Positions 19,257 through 27,037 of a stretch of DNA of 64,000 nt are shown here, one piece after another; within the stretch, counting starts at the first letter, position 1; each line of letters starts with the position of its first letter. Made by a program: the position numbers and the translations under genes. Below the pieces are notes generated by a model. That model was not told the DNA's origin, did not search any database, and saw only the letters and a list, made by a program, of their open reading frames with translations. Source of the stretch: Lentzea albidocapillata (GTDB lineage: Bacteria; Actinomycetota; Actinomycetes; Mycobacteriales; Pseudonocardiaceae); contig NZ_JOEA01000013.1 of assembly GCF_000719115.1 (NCBI RefSeq), positions 186,001 through 250,000 on the forward strand, written 5' to 3'.

Positions 19257-19294
19257 TGAAGAAAGGCCCCGGGAGACCGGGGCCTTTCTCGTCA
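19257..19294 (+). repeat. Left copy of 38-bp direct repeat; contains guaA terminator
   Basis: Holds a perfect 12-bp stem (GAAAGGCCCCGG, 19261-19272, complement 19277-19288) with a GAGA tetraloop and a TTTCTC tail. The whole 38 bp recurs without mismatch at 21080-21117. The stop codon of the minus-strand gene (19292-19294) lies inside it. Confidence 0.92.
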
Positions 19295-20443
19295 ACGCCG
19301 CTGATGCTGGAGAAAACTGGAGTCGACGGTCACCGGGCCGGTCAGGCGCCACGCTCCTCGCTCGAAGGCCAGGTTGCCCGTGACCGTGAACGGCAGCCTG
19401 CTCCGGTGAGCGAAGATCGCCCAGTCGTAGTCCTCGCCGCTCAGCGGGACGTGGATCTTCCTCGTTCGTCCTCGGACCTCGGCACTCAGCACGATCGTCG
19501 TTTCTTCTTGATCGTCTCCGCTTGAATCCTCGCGGGTGAGCGATCGAACCTGGCCGACGATGGTCTCCGTGTGCGGCGGCTCTTCACGCCGGACGAGGCG
19601 TTCCCGAACACGTGGCAGTCCGAGCATCGCGTCACGGTTGACCACGATCCGGGAGGCGGGCACCTCTGGCCGAGGTTCGCTGGCAGCCCAGTCGAATGAC
19701 AGGTCCAGCTCGCGTAACGAGTCTGACTCCGTCAGATCTTGGAGCGACTCCACGAGGTTGGCGCTGAGGCCAAGTTCAGCGGCACGTTCGACGGCACGGG
19801 GGTCCCAGTTCAGCGACAGGTCCTTGGCCGCGTACAGGCCTGTGGCAAGCGTTTCCATCACGCGTCGTTGGAACGGGGTCACACGGATGACCGGGGCATC
19901 GGACTCGGGAAGTGGATCGCCGAGCCGCGTTACGACGGTGAATACGAAACTGCCGCGCTTCGTGTGGCCGAGCCGAACGTCCTCGTCGAGGAAATCGGTC
20001 ACCGTGCTGGAGCGGCGCCCGCGATGGGAGTGCGACGGATCGTCAGCAGAGGTCGCAGCCGCCTTCAGCATCTTGAACAGGGCGTCCAGGGACTTTTCGG
20101 CCTGCTTGAACGGCAGAGTCCCGTCGATCATCATCTGGTCGAAGCGGACGAAGAACAGATCGGCGCGGGTGGCTGTGATCTTTTCGGCCAGGTGTGCGGG
20201 ATCCCAGTCGTAGACGATGGCCAGGCTGTGCAGGGTGTCGCGGAAACGCTGGGCGAAGTCGACGAAGTCCGTGGCCAGCGGAAGCATGATCCGCGCCTCG
20301 TCGTTCAGGCGCCAGATCTGCCGCACCTCGGGAACCTGCGTTTCGAGCTGCCAGTCGTTGGCGGCGAGGTACTGCTGGACGGCCAACGGGTTGAGGCTGT
20401 CGGCGAGCTCGCGGTACTCGTCCAGTGATGGGCTGCTCACCAT
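19292..20443 (-). CDS. Unrecognised protein, partner of DUF4365 gene in a repeat-flanked cassette
   Basis: 383 residues. ATG 20443 or GTG 20440; GAAGGAGGTG lies just upstream and fits the GTG spacing better. No family recognised. Visible parts: a helical N-terminal ~130 residues (LAVQQYLAANDWQLE, FFVRFDQMMIDGTLPFKQAEKSLDALFKML cut here for length), a conserved-looking hinge HSHRGRRSSTVTDFLDEDVR, a strand-rich middle (GSFVFTVVTRLG), and a C-terminal beta-rich region (IHVPLSGEDYDWAI, FTVTGNLAFERGAWRLTG). There is no signal peptide or membrane helix, so it is cytoplasmic. It overlaps the upstream DUF4365 gene, indicating coupled translation and a joint function, possibly defence (inference). Confidence 0.78.
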   Translation of the reverse strand: MVSSPSLDEYRELADSLNPLAVQQYLAANDWQLETQVPEVRQIWRLNDEARIMLPLATDFVDFAQRFRDTLHSLAIVYDWDPAHLAEKITATRADLFFVRFDQMMIDGTLPFKQAEKSLDALFKMLKAAATSADDPSHSHRGRRSSTVTDFLDEDVRLGHTKRGSFVFTVVTRLGDPLPESDAPVIRVTPFQRRVMETLATGLYAAKDLSLNWDPRAVERAAELGLSANLVESLQDLTESDSLRELDLSFDWAASEPRPEVPASRIVVNRDAMLGLPRVRERLVRREEPPHTETIVGQVRSLTREDSSGDDQEETTIVLSAEVRGRTRKIHVPLSGEDYDWAIFAHRSRLPFTVTGNLAFERGAWRLTGPVTVDSSFLQHQRR

Positions 20444-20991
20444 TCACCTCCTTCGCCGACCCTCTGCATGATGCTCTGCAAGCTTTCTACATCGAAGAGG
20501 TTAGTTCTCGGCAGATGGACTGTCTTGCTGGTGGCTCCGTCGCTGATGTCGCCCAGAAGCCTGGCGTGCTGCCAGTACATCCGGCTGGCGGTGAGAAGGC
20601 GTTGCTCGCTCAGACTCACCAACGGCTGTTCGTCGCGAGGAATCACAAGCACACCGAGGAACGCCTCGTTGTACCGCTTGCCATGGGTGAGTTTCAGGAA
20701 CGGGTCGCGCTCCATCCTCCACGAGAAGTGCGCGTCTCGGAGCCGGACCTGCTGGGTGGTGCACTTGAGCTGAAGTTCGAACTCCGGGCAGTAGTACTTC
20801 ACGTACTCGGTCGATGATGCGATGGTGATGTCCACACCGTCGTAATCCGTCTCGTGCCACTTGATCGAGCAGCCGGCCGCAGCGGCGATCATCCTCACGA
20901 ACGCCAGGCTGAACTGCTCCTGACGGGCGGTGATCGGCAGGCCGCCGTCGAGCGGTGTCACCGGATCCGGACCGTCGCCTCCGTCTGTCAT
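20437..20991 (-). CDS. DUF4365 protein, PD-(D/E)XK nuclease-like
   Basis: 184 residues from ATG 20991, preceded by GGAGGAGGGA on the minus strand; the frame continues upstream to 21072 without a better start. The N-terminal helix has E25 (ARQEQFSLAFVRMIAAAAG), then D51-G-V-D54 and, after a strand, ELQLK with Q74 and K76. The spacing D-x19-Q-x-K fits the PD-(D/E)XK nuclease core assigned to DUF4365. DUF4365 genes often occur in defence or mobile contexts. First gene of the two-gene unit between the 38-bp repeats. DNA cleavage is predicted, not shown. Confidence 0.8.
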   Translation of the reverse strand: MTDGGDGPDPVTPLDGGLPITARQEQFSLAFVRMIAAAAGCSIKWHETDYDGVDITIASSTEYVKYYCPEFELQLKCTTQQVRLRDAHFSWRMERDPFLKLTHGKRYNEAFLGVLVIPRDEQPLVSLSEQRLLTASRMYWQHARLLGDISDGATSKTVHLPRTNLFDVESLQSIMQRVGEGGEW

Positions 20992-21079
20992 GGGCTCCCT
21001 CCTCCAGCGGCGGACCGCCAGCACACTAGGTGCCGTCGAGAGGGGCGAAAGGGGGATATGTGGGACGCTCACCCGAAAG

Positions 21080-21117
21080 TGAAGAAAGGCCCCGGGAGAC
21101 CGGGGCCTTTCTCGTCA
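21080..21117 (-). repeat. Right copy of 38-bp direct repeat; terminator of PspC operon side
   Basis: Identical to 19257-19294. The stem lies at 21084-21095 and 21100-21111. It sits 12 bp past the stop of the small membrane gene (minus strand), which it would terminate, and just upstream of the DUF4365 gene start region. Confidence 0.92.
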
Positions 21118-21129
21118 GCGGCTCGTGCG

Positions 21130-21321
21130 TCAGCGGCTCTTGCGTCGGAGCGAGTTCGTCAGCAGCACCAGGCCGACCACGATGGCCGTCCCCCCGAGCG
21201 CCCACCGGAAGTCGAACCAGAACGACCCGTTGCTCAGCACGTAGGCCGCCACCAGCCCGCCGCCGATCCCGAACACCAGCGTCACGGGGTCGATCCGCCT
21301 GCGCATCCCCTGCTCAGTCAC
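21130..21321 (-). CDS. Small two-helix membrane protein downstream of pspC
   Basis: 63 residues. Two hydrophobic helices (~13-31 and ~41-55) separated by a short aromatic turn (NGSFWFDFRW), with a basic C-terminus (LRRKSR). The start overlaps the end of the PspC gene by 8 bp, so it is translated with it. Similar small proteins follow pspC genes in many actinobacteria. Function unknown, presumably envelope stress. Confidence 0.75.
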   Translation of the reverse strand: MTEQGMRRRIDPVTLVFGIGGGLVAAYVLSNGSFWFDFRWALGGTAIVVGLVLLTNSLRRKSR

Positions 21322-22498
21322 GGAGCACCTTCACCTCTCCGACGCTCGCCTGCACGTCGAGCTCGATCTTCAGGCCGCCCTCGCCGTTCTCGCCGAGGTC
21401 CTTGCCGCTGACGTCCACGCTGCTGCCCTCCGCCCGCTTGCCGAGGCAGTCGAGGTCGCCGATGGACGAGGCCTCGCACCGGTACGTCACGTCCGCGTTC
21501 TTCGGCACGTGCACCCTCACCTCGCCGAGCTCTACCGCGATCGCGGTCTTCACCTCACCGGAGTCCGGCAGTTGCCGCAGGTCGAGCATCACGCTGCCGA
21601 CGCTCGTCGCGTACCGGTCGCGGACGTCGCCGACGGTCTTGGGCGTCTCGTTGAAGCTGCTCAGCTTGCTGGGGCTGCCGTCGAAGTCGATGGCGGTCAG
21701 GCCGAAGCCGACCACGGACAACGGGATGAGCAGCCAGACCAGGCCACGTCCGCCGCCGGTGAACGAACCGACCAGCAGGCCCGCCGCCAGCACCGCGATC
21801 AGCAGGCCGATGGTGTGCGCCACGGTGAACCACGGCGCCCAGACACCCGCGATCGCCGATCCGGCGACCACCAGCGTCGCCACGCCCAGCGTCATCAGCC
21901 CGATGCGCGGCTTGCGTGGCCGGTGCATCGGCGGCTTGGGCGTCGGGGCGGGCGCGGGTTCGGGCAGGTCCCACGCGAACGGGGCGGCGCCCAGCGGGTC
22001 CCAGGCCGGCGCCCCCGGCGCCGGTGGCACGGGCGCGGGTTCGGTCAGCGTGACGGCCGGCTGCAGGTGCCCGCGGTTCTTCTGCAGCAGGTAGATGCAC
22101 GCGACCGTCGCGGCCAGCGTCACGAAGACCTGGAACCCGCTGTTGCCCCCGAAGGTGAACGCGAGCGTGGGGAACATCAGGATGCCCAGCAGCACCGTCT
22201 GGCCGTGCGACATCGAGCTGGAGCCCTTGTTGATCAGCGACTCCAGGGGCGAGACCGCGTCCCCCTCCTCGGGCAGCAGCAACCAGCCCGCGAGGTACAC
22301 CGGCAGGCCGACGCCGCCCGACAGGGCGAGTGCGACGAACGCGATCCGGACGATCACCGGGTCGATCTGGAAGCGCAGGGCGATACCGGTGGCGACACCA
22401 CCGGCCTTGCGACCTGCACGGGGCCGCACCGGACGGTGGACCCAGAACTCTCTGAGCGTGTCCGCCACGCCCTGCATTGCCTTCTCAGTCCCGCTCAC
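21314..22498 (-). CDS. PspC-domain membrane protein with LiaF-like C-terminus
   Basis: 394 residues. N-terminal PspC domain (AGRKAGGVATGIALRFQIDPVIVRIAFV...LLLPEEGD) with the first membrane helices, a Pro/Ala-rich cytoplasmic linker (~150-190), four further hydrophobic helices (~200-285), and a C-terminal beta-rich part (VGSVMLDLRQLP, VELGEVRVHVPKNADV) resembling the LiaF/DUF2154 cell-wall-response domain. Divergent from a histidine kinase that also starts with PspC, so the two likely sense the same envelope stress. Confidence 0.85.
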   Translation of the reverse strand: MSGTEKAMQGVADTLREFWVHRPVRPRAGRKAGGVATGIALRFQIDPVIVRIAFVALALSGGVGLPVYLAGWLLLPEEGDAVSPLESLINKGSSSMSHGQTVLLGILMFPTLAFTFGGNSGFQVFVTLAATVACIYLLQKNRGHLQPAVTLTEPAPVPPAPGAPAWDPLGAAPFAWDLPEPAPAPTPKPPMHRPRKPRIGLMTLGVATLVVAGSAIAGVWAPWFTVAHTIGLLIAVLAAGLLVGSFTGGGRGLVWLLIPLSVVGFGLTAIDFDGSPSKLSSFNETPKTVGDVRDRYATSVGSVMLDLRQLPDSGEVKTAIAVELGEVRVHVPKNADVTYRCEASSIGDLDCLGKRAEGSSVDVSGKDLGENGEGGLKIELDVQASVGEVKVLRD

Positions 22499-22531
22499 GA
22501 CGACAAGATTGCGCTGTCACGCCTGGAACCA

Positions 22532-22577
22532 CATCAGGGACCAGCCCTGATTCACGGAACCGGGGTCATCCCTGATG
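22532..22577. promoter_or_regulatory. Probable response-regulator operator between pspC and kinase genes
   Basis: CATCAGGGA (22532-22540) has its exact reverse complement TCCCTGATG at 22569-22577, and a third related half-site CCCTGAT lies at 22545-22551. The cluster sits in the 111-bp gap between two divergent genes of the same pathway, where an autoregulating NarL-type regulator would bind (inference). Confidence 0.55.
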
Positions 22578-22609
22578 AACAACCAGCCACGACGTGTGAC
22601 GATCAGTCG

Positions 22610-23800
22610 GTGAGTGCACGCATTGAGCCGATGCGCCGTCGACGCACCGGCCGGGTGGTCGCGGGCGTCGCGAGCGGACTGGCCGACCATCTCGGCGCAC
22701 CTGTCTTCTGGGTGCGCGCGATCTTCGCCGTGTTCGCCGCGTTCAGCGGGGGCGGGATCATCGCCTACGCGTTGCTCTGGATGTTCGTCCCGCAGTCGGC
22801 GGTCACGGAACCGGAGACCGACAAGGACCGCAAGGAGTGGCAGCAGGCCGTGGGCCTCGCCGCGCTCGGCATCGGCGTCGCGGTGTTCACCGGCCTGCTC
22901 GGGGGAGCGTGGAGCGGGTGGATCACCGGGCCGATCGCCGTGGCGCTGATCGGTGCGGCCGTCGTGTGGCGTGAGGCGGACGAGGCGCAGCGACGCCGCT
23001 GGAGGGACGGGGCCTTCTCGCAGGGGAAGACCGGCATCGTGCGGACGGTCGCGGGAGGCGCGCTGGTCGTGGCGGGGGTCGCCGCGTTCCTCGTGGTGAA
23101 CGACTCCGTCCAGAACCTCTCGACCGTCGTGCTCTCCGTGCTGGCGACGTTGATCGGTGTCGCGGTGCTGACCGTGCCGCTGTGGATGCGGTTGGTGCGC
23201 GATCTCGACTCGGAACGCCGTGCGCGCATCCGCACCGAGGAACGCGCCGAGATCGCCGCCCACCTGCACGACTCGGTGTTGCAGACGCTGGCCCTGATCC
23301 AGAAGCAGTCCGAGTCGCCGCGCGAGGTCAAGCGCCTGGCACGCAGCCAGGAACGCGAGCTGCGCAGCTGGCTCTACGGCCGTGAGGTGGGCGAACTGCC
23401 GCTCTCCATCAGTGTCGCGATCGCCCAGGCGTGCGCGGAGGTGGAGGACGACTTCGCCATCGCCGTCTCCCAGGTCGTGGTCGGCGACTGCGAGCTGGAG
23501 GACGGGATGTTCGCACTGGTGCAGGCGTCGAAGGAGGCGATGGTCAACGCGGCCAAGCACGCGGGGGTGGCTGAGGTCAGCGTCTACGCCGAGGTCGAGC
23601 CGGAAAGGGTGACGGTGTTCGTGCGCGACCGCGGCAAGGGTTTCGACCCCGACGCGGTGCCGGAGGACCGGCATGGCCTCGCGGGCAGCATCCGGGGGAG
23701 AATGACCCGGCACGGCGGGGAGGTGCGACTGCGCACGGCTCCGGGAGAGGGGACCGAGGTGCAGCTCGAGATGCCGAGGAAGACGGAGGCCAGGACATGA
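22610..23800 (+). CDS. PspC-domain sensor histidine kinase, NarL/LiaS type
   Basis: 396 residues from GTG 22610 (ATG 22631 also possible). PspC domain at 7-60 (RTGRVVAGVASGLADHLGAPVFWVRAIF), five or so membrane helices to ~200, then a HisKA_3 dimerisation helix with H220 in HLHDSVLQTL, and a HATPase domain (EAMVNAAKHAG, VFVRDRGKGFDP, HGLAGSIRGRM). Translation is coupled to the regulator gene through ATGA. Predicted to autophosphorylate H220 in response to envelope stress. Confidence 0.9.
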   Translation: MSARIEPMRRRRTGRVVAGVASGLADHLGAPVFWVRAIFAVFAAFSGGGIIAYALLWMFVPQSAVTEPETDKDRKEWQQAVGLAALGIGVAVFTGLLGGAWSGWITGPIAVALIGAAVVWREADEAQRRRWRDGAFSQGKTGIVRTVAGGALVVAGVAAFLVVNDSVQNLSTVVLSVLATLIGVAVLTVPLWMRLVRDLDSERRARIRTEERAEIAAHLHDSVLQTLALIQKQSESPREVKRLARSQERELRSWLYGREVGELPLSISVAIAQACAEVEDDFAIAVSQVVVGDCELEDGMFALVQASKEAMVNAAKHAGVAEVSVYAEVEPERVTVFVRDRGKGFDPDAVPEDRHGLAGSIRGRMTRHGGEVRLRTAPGEGTEVQLEMPRKTEART

Positions 23801-24447
23801 GCGTCAGGGTGTTCCTGGTGGACGACCACGCGTTGTTCCGCGCGGGGGTCAAGGCGGAGCTCGACACCATCACCGAGGAGATCGAGGTGGTCGGCGAGGC
23901 CGGCAGCGTCGGCGAGGCGGTGGCGGGCATCGCGCACCACAGGCCGGACGTCGTGCTGCTGGACGTGCACATGCCCGACGGCGGCGGCGCCGAGGTGCTG
24001 CGGCAGATCCGGACCAAGATCCCCGAGGTCACGTTCCTCGCCCTGTCGGTCTCCGACGCGGCCGAGGACGTCATCAACGTCATCCGCGCCGGCGCACGCG
24101 GGTACGTGACGAAGACGATCTCCAGTCAGGAGCTGGTCAAGGCCGTCGTGCGGGTCTCGGAGGGCGACGCGGTGTTCTCGCCGCGCCTGGCCGGGTTCGT
24201 GCTGGACGCGTTCGCCGACCGGCCGGGTGCCGCGCCGATCAGCGACCCCGAGCTCGACCTGCTGACGCCGCGCGAACGTGACGTCCTGCGGCTCCTCGCG
24301 CGTGGCTACGCCTACAAGGAGATCGCGTCCGAGCTGTTCATCAGCGTGAAGACGGTGGAGACGCACGTGTCGAGCGTCCTGCGGAAGACCCAGCTGTCCA
24401 ACCGGTACGAGCTCTCCCGCTGGGCCACTGACCGCAGACTGGTCTGA
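23797..24447 (+). CDS. NarL/LuxR-family response regulator
   Basis: 216 residues. Receiver 1-120 with D9-D10, phospho-acceptor D56 in VVLLDVHMPDGGG, and K in GYVTKTIS; LuxR HTH at ~150-210 (LTPRERDVLRLLARGYAYKEIASELFISVKTVETHVSSVLRKTQ). All phosphorylation residues are present, in contrast to the BldM-like regulator at 3185. Cognate partner of the kinase just upstream (4-bp overlap). Confidence 0.93.
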   Translation: MSVRVFLVDDHALFRAGVKAELDTITEEIEVVGEAGSVGEAVAGIAHHRPDVVLLDVHMPDGGGAEVLRQIRTKIPEVTFLALSVSDAAEDVINVIRAGARGYVTKTISSQELVKAVVRVSEGDAVFSPRLAGFVLDAFADRPGAAPISDPELDLLTPRERDVLRLLARGYAYKEIASELFISVKTVETHVSSVLRKTQLSNRYELSRWATDRRLV

Positions 24448-24452
24448 CGGAC

Positions 24453-24644
24453 TTGATCAAGAAGGTCGCCCGCGGTGCCACCGAGGTACTGGCGCCGTGG
24501 GTCTTGCACGCCGCTGTGGCCTGGGCAGCCGTCGTGACGCCGGCGATCGTCCACAGCCCGTGGTGGCTGCTTCTCGCGCTGCCCGCCGCGTTCGTGGCGT
24601 GGTCCCGCGCGGCCGGCGGCGGGAGCTTCTGGCTGCTCAGCTGA
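24453..24644 (+). CDS. Small hydrophobic protein after the two-component genes
   Basis: 63 residues from TTG 24453, 5 bp past the regulator stop. Basic N-terminus (IKKVARGATEV), then almost wholly hydrophobic with two helices (~15-32, ~36-50) rich in Trp and Ala. The end overlaps the convergent kinase gene by 8 bp. Composition and position argue for a real membrane protein, but the TTG start is unproven. Confidence 0.5.
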   Translation: MIKKVARGATEVLAPWVLHAAVAWAAVVTPAIVHSPWWLLLALPAAFVAWSRAAGGGSFWLLS

Positions 24645-25926
24645 TCTGCGTGATGCTGGTGATCCGCATTTCGTTGTTGACGGCGGCGACCTCGGCCTCG
24701 TAGACGCCGTTCTTCTGCTCGCCCAGGGCCGTTTGCAGTGCCAGGTCGAAGGTCACCACCCATTTCGGGCCGTTCGACCGGACGGGCACGCTGGACAGGG
24801 AACACTTGACCGAGGAGTAGCCCTTCCACCGCGCCACGTACTTCTCCTGCGGCTCGGTCGCCTGTTCGTGGAGGTTGCGCCACGCCACGTCGGCGCTGGT
24901 GGGGAGCTGGCCGTAGTGGTCGAGCACGAACCCGGCCGCCTCGGTCGCGGTGAAGTAGCGGGGCTGCTGCTGCTGGAAGTCCGACTGGTAGAGGGGGGTG
25001 GTGCCCCCGCCATGGGTGCCGCTCCAGTACGCGGCGGCGGCGCCACCACCGATCGCCAGCACCGCGATGACGGCCAGGATCACCAGGATCCGCCTGTTCG
25101 GCGCCCTGCGCCTGCTCTGCTGCTGCGGGATCTGCAGCGGCTGCGACGGCTGCGGCTCGGCGGCCAGCAGATCCGCGGCCTCCTGCGCCGTGGGCCGGTC
25201 CTTCGGGTCCTGTGAGAGCAGCCGCATGAGCGACGGGGTGAGCTCACCGGCGTTCTTGGGATCGCGGAGCTGCCCGCTGGCGGCGCGGTAGATGAGGCCG
25301 AAGCTGTTGTCGCTCGGCCCGAAGACCGACTCGCCCTCGATGGCCGTGTAGATCATGGCGCCGAGCGAGAACACGTCGGACGCCTCGTCGGGCTGCTCGC
25401 CGCGCGCCACCTCGGGTGCGAGGTAGGCGGGGGTGCCCGAGATCATGCCGGTGTCGGTCATCGTGCCGTCGCCGGTCGCCTTGGAGATGCCGAAGTCGGT
25501 GAGCTTGACCGTGCCGTCGTGGCCGATCAGGACGTTGCCGGGCTTGACGTCGCGGTGGACCAGTCCGGCGGTGTGCGCGGCGGCCAGCGCCGAGGCGACC
25601 TTGGCGCCGATGCTCGCGGCCTGGGCCGGCTTGAGCGGCCCGCGCTCGGCGATCAGCGCCGAGAGGCTGTGCGACGGCAGGTACTCCATGACGATCCACG
25701 GCTCTTCGTCGTCGCTGCCCACGACGTCGAACACCGCGATCGCGTGCTGGTGGTGCAGCCGGGCGGCGTTGCGCGCCTCCCGCATCGCCCGCTGGTGGTC
25801 ACCGGTGATGAGCTCCTTGACCGCCACCTCGCGGGCCAGCACCTCGTCCCGTGCCCGCCAGACCACCCCCATGGCCCCGCTGCCGATTCGCTCGAGCAGC
25901 GTGTAGCGGCCCCCGATGGTTGTCAC
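24637..25926 (-). CDS. Ser/Thr protein kinase with single-pass anchor and NTF2-like-looking ectodomain
   Basis: 429 residues. Hanks-type kinase 7-255: GSGAMG loop (15-20), K37, HRDVKPGN with catalytic D126, DFG 144-146, APE in GTPAYLAPE. A Gln/Pro linker is followed by a membrane helix at ~280-300 and a ~130-residue exported domain (TATEAAGFVLDHYGQLP...VKCSLSSVPVRSNGPKWVVTFDLAL), with no PASTA repeats. The ectodomain resembles the NTF2-like exported domains of neighbouring proteins (inference). Confidence 0.92.
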   Translation of the reverse strand: MTTIGGRYTLLERIGSGAMGVVWRARDEVLAREVAVKELITGDHQRAMREARNAARLHHQHAIAVFDVVGSDDEEPWIVMEYLPSHSLSALIAERGPLKPAQAASIGAKVASALAAAHTAGLVHRDVKPGNVLIGHDGTVKLTDFGISKATGDGTMTDTGMISGTPAYLAPEVARGEQPDEASDVFSLGAMIYTAIEGESVFGPSDNSFGLIYRAASGQLRDPKNAGELTPSLMRLLSQDPKDRPTAQEAADLLAAEPQPSQPLQIPQQQSRRRAPNRRILVILAVIAVLAIGGGAAAAYWSGTHGGGTTPLYQSDFQQQQPRYFTATEAAGFVLDHYGQLPTSADVAWRNLHEQATEPQEKYVARWKGYSSVKCSLSSVPVRSNGPKWVVTFDLALQTALGEQKNGVYEAEVAAVNNEMRITSITQIS

Positions 25927-26044
25927 ACCCTGAGACTAATCAATCGCGCAGACGTGCATCTGCGGTTCCCCGCTTGCGGGGTGGTGCAGATCGCGCCGGA
26001 CGAAGGGTCTTCGGTAGCCGCTGGCGGCGCGGCCAGTTTTCAAG

Positions 26045-26057
26045 TACTTTAAAAGTA
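26045..26057. promoter_or_regulatory. Palindrome overlapping start of TA-like pair
   Basis: TACTTT and AAAGTA flank one A; the right arm ends on the A of the ATG at 26057. An A+T-rich palindrome at the start codon of an antitoxin-like gene suggests an autoregulatory operator and a leaderless or near-leaderless transcript (inference). Confidence 0.55.
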
Positions 26058-26545
26058 TGCCCACCGCTTCTGGGATCAACTTCAGCGAGTTGTCCAACAA
26101 GCCTGTCGACTCGGTGCGAAAGCTGCACGAGTCGCCGAATCAGACTCTGCTCCTGCATCGCCGCGGTGGTGAGGAGGACCTGGTGCTGACGACGGCCAGC
26201 AGGGCTGAGGAAGTGCGGGAGGTCGTCTCGACCACCACGACCCTCTTCATCGCTCTGATGCAGCACCACGCCGAGGTCCGCGAACTGGTCACAGATGTGA
26301 TGCCCAAGGTGTTCCCGTGGGTCCGGTTTCTGCCGCGCGAGGACATGCAGGCGTTTGTCGTCGAACTCGTCGAAACGCTCGAAGCCGCGAACTCCCTGGG
26401 CAGTCCGGCACCCGTGTCGCGGCTGATCGGTCAATGGCGGCGCACCGCCGAGGTTCACGCTGATCCGCGACTGGTCGCGATCCTCAACCGGGATGACGGC
26501 GAGGACTTCGGCGAGGTTCCGGCGCCGGGGGCCACCATCGCGTGA
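26057..26545 (+). CDS. Antitoxin-like protein of a type II pair
   Basis: 162 residues. The N-terminus INFSELSNKPVDSVRKL, then LLLHRRGGEEDLVLTTASRAEEVREVV, reads like a Phd/prevent-host-death fold. The rest is helical (FIALMQHHAEVRELVTDV, DMQAFVVELVETLEAAN) and longer than classic antitoxins. The stop overlaps the GTG of the next gene (GTGA), typical of toxin-antitoxin pairs. Assignment rests on fold impression plus pairing with the RelE-like gene. Confidence 0.7.
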   Translation: MPTASGINFSELSNKPVDSVRKLHESPNQTLLLHRRGGEEDLVLTTASRAEEVREVVSTTTTLFIALMQHHAEVRELVTDVMPKVFPWVRFLPREDMQAFVVELVETLEAANSLGSPAPVSRLIGQWRRTAEVHADPRLVAILNRDDGEDFGEVPAPGATIA

Positions 26546-26892
26546 GCCCGAAGAAGAACGATCCGGTCGCTCCGCCACCCGTCAACGGGGAGTGGCAGAT
26601 CCGTTTTCGCACCAGCGAGTCGGTGAAGGGCTGGCAGGAACTGGAGAACCGCGCTACGAACAACCTCCGCCGGGCCTGGGACGCCATGCGCACGGACCCT
26701 GGACCTGCTGTGCAGACCAGCCGTCACGAGCAGCTCAAGGGCAGCCTTTCGTGCGGGGCCCGCGGCGGCCGTGCCATGCCGCGCTGGCAGATCGAAGTCA
26801 CCGGTGGGGACCGTGTCTGGTACCTGCTCGACGTGGAGAAGCACACGGTGTGGATCGACTACGCCGGCGCGCACCCCAAGGCGACCGAGTAG
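26542..26892 (+). CDS. RelE-like toxin
   Basis: 116 residues, GTG start inside the previous stop. WQIRFRTSESVKGWQELENRATNNLRRAWDAMRTDP is the paired N-terminal helices of a RelE/HigB-like fold; the end has LKGSLS, then PRWQIEVTGGDRVWYLLD and IDYAGAHPKATE, matching an actinobacterial RelE-type barrel family. Predicted mRNA interferase; target unknown. Second toxin-antitoxin-like pair of the window and unrelated in sequence to the one at 9338. Confidence 0.72.
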   Translation: MSPKKNDPVAPPPVNGEWQIRFRTSESVKGWQELENRATNNLRRAWDAMRTDPGPAVQTSRHEQLKGSLSCGARGGRAMPRWQIEVTGGDRVWYLLDVEKHTVWIDYAGAHPKATE

Positions 26893-27037
26893 CAGTCGCG
26901 ATCTCGCCGCCGCTGCCCACGACGTCGCAGATCGCTAGCCCCGGTTGGTCTCCGGTGACGAGCTGGTCGGCCACGCTGCCCCGCGTGCCGGCACCTCGCC
27001 CCGCGCCCGTATGACCACCCCGGACCGTCATCAGGGA

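Noticed and set aside
19256..21117. Reading the repeat-flanked cassette as an insertion sequence or integron
   Set aside because: No transposase, integrase, terminal inverted repeats or attC-like site is present; the flanks are direct copies of a terminator.
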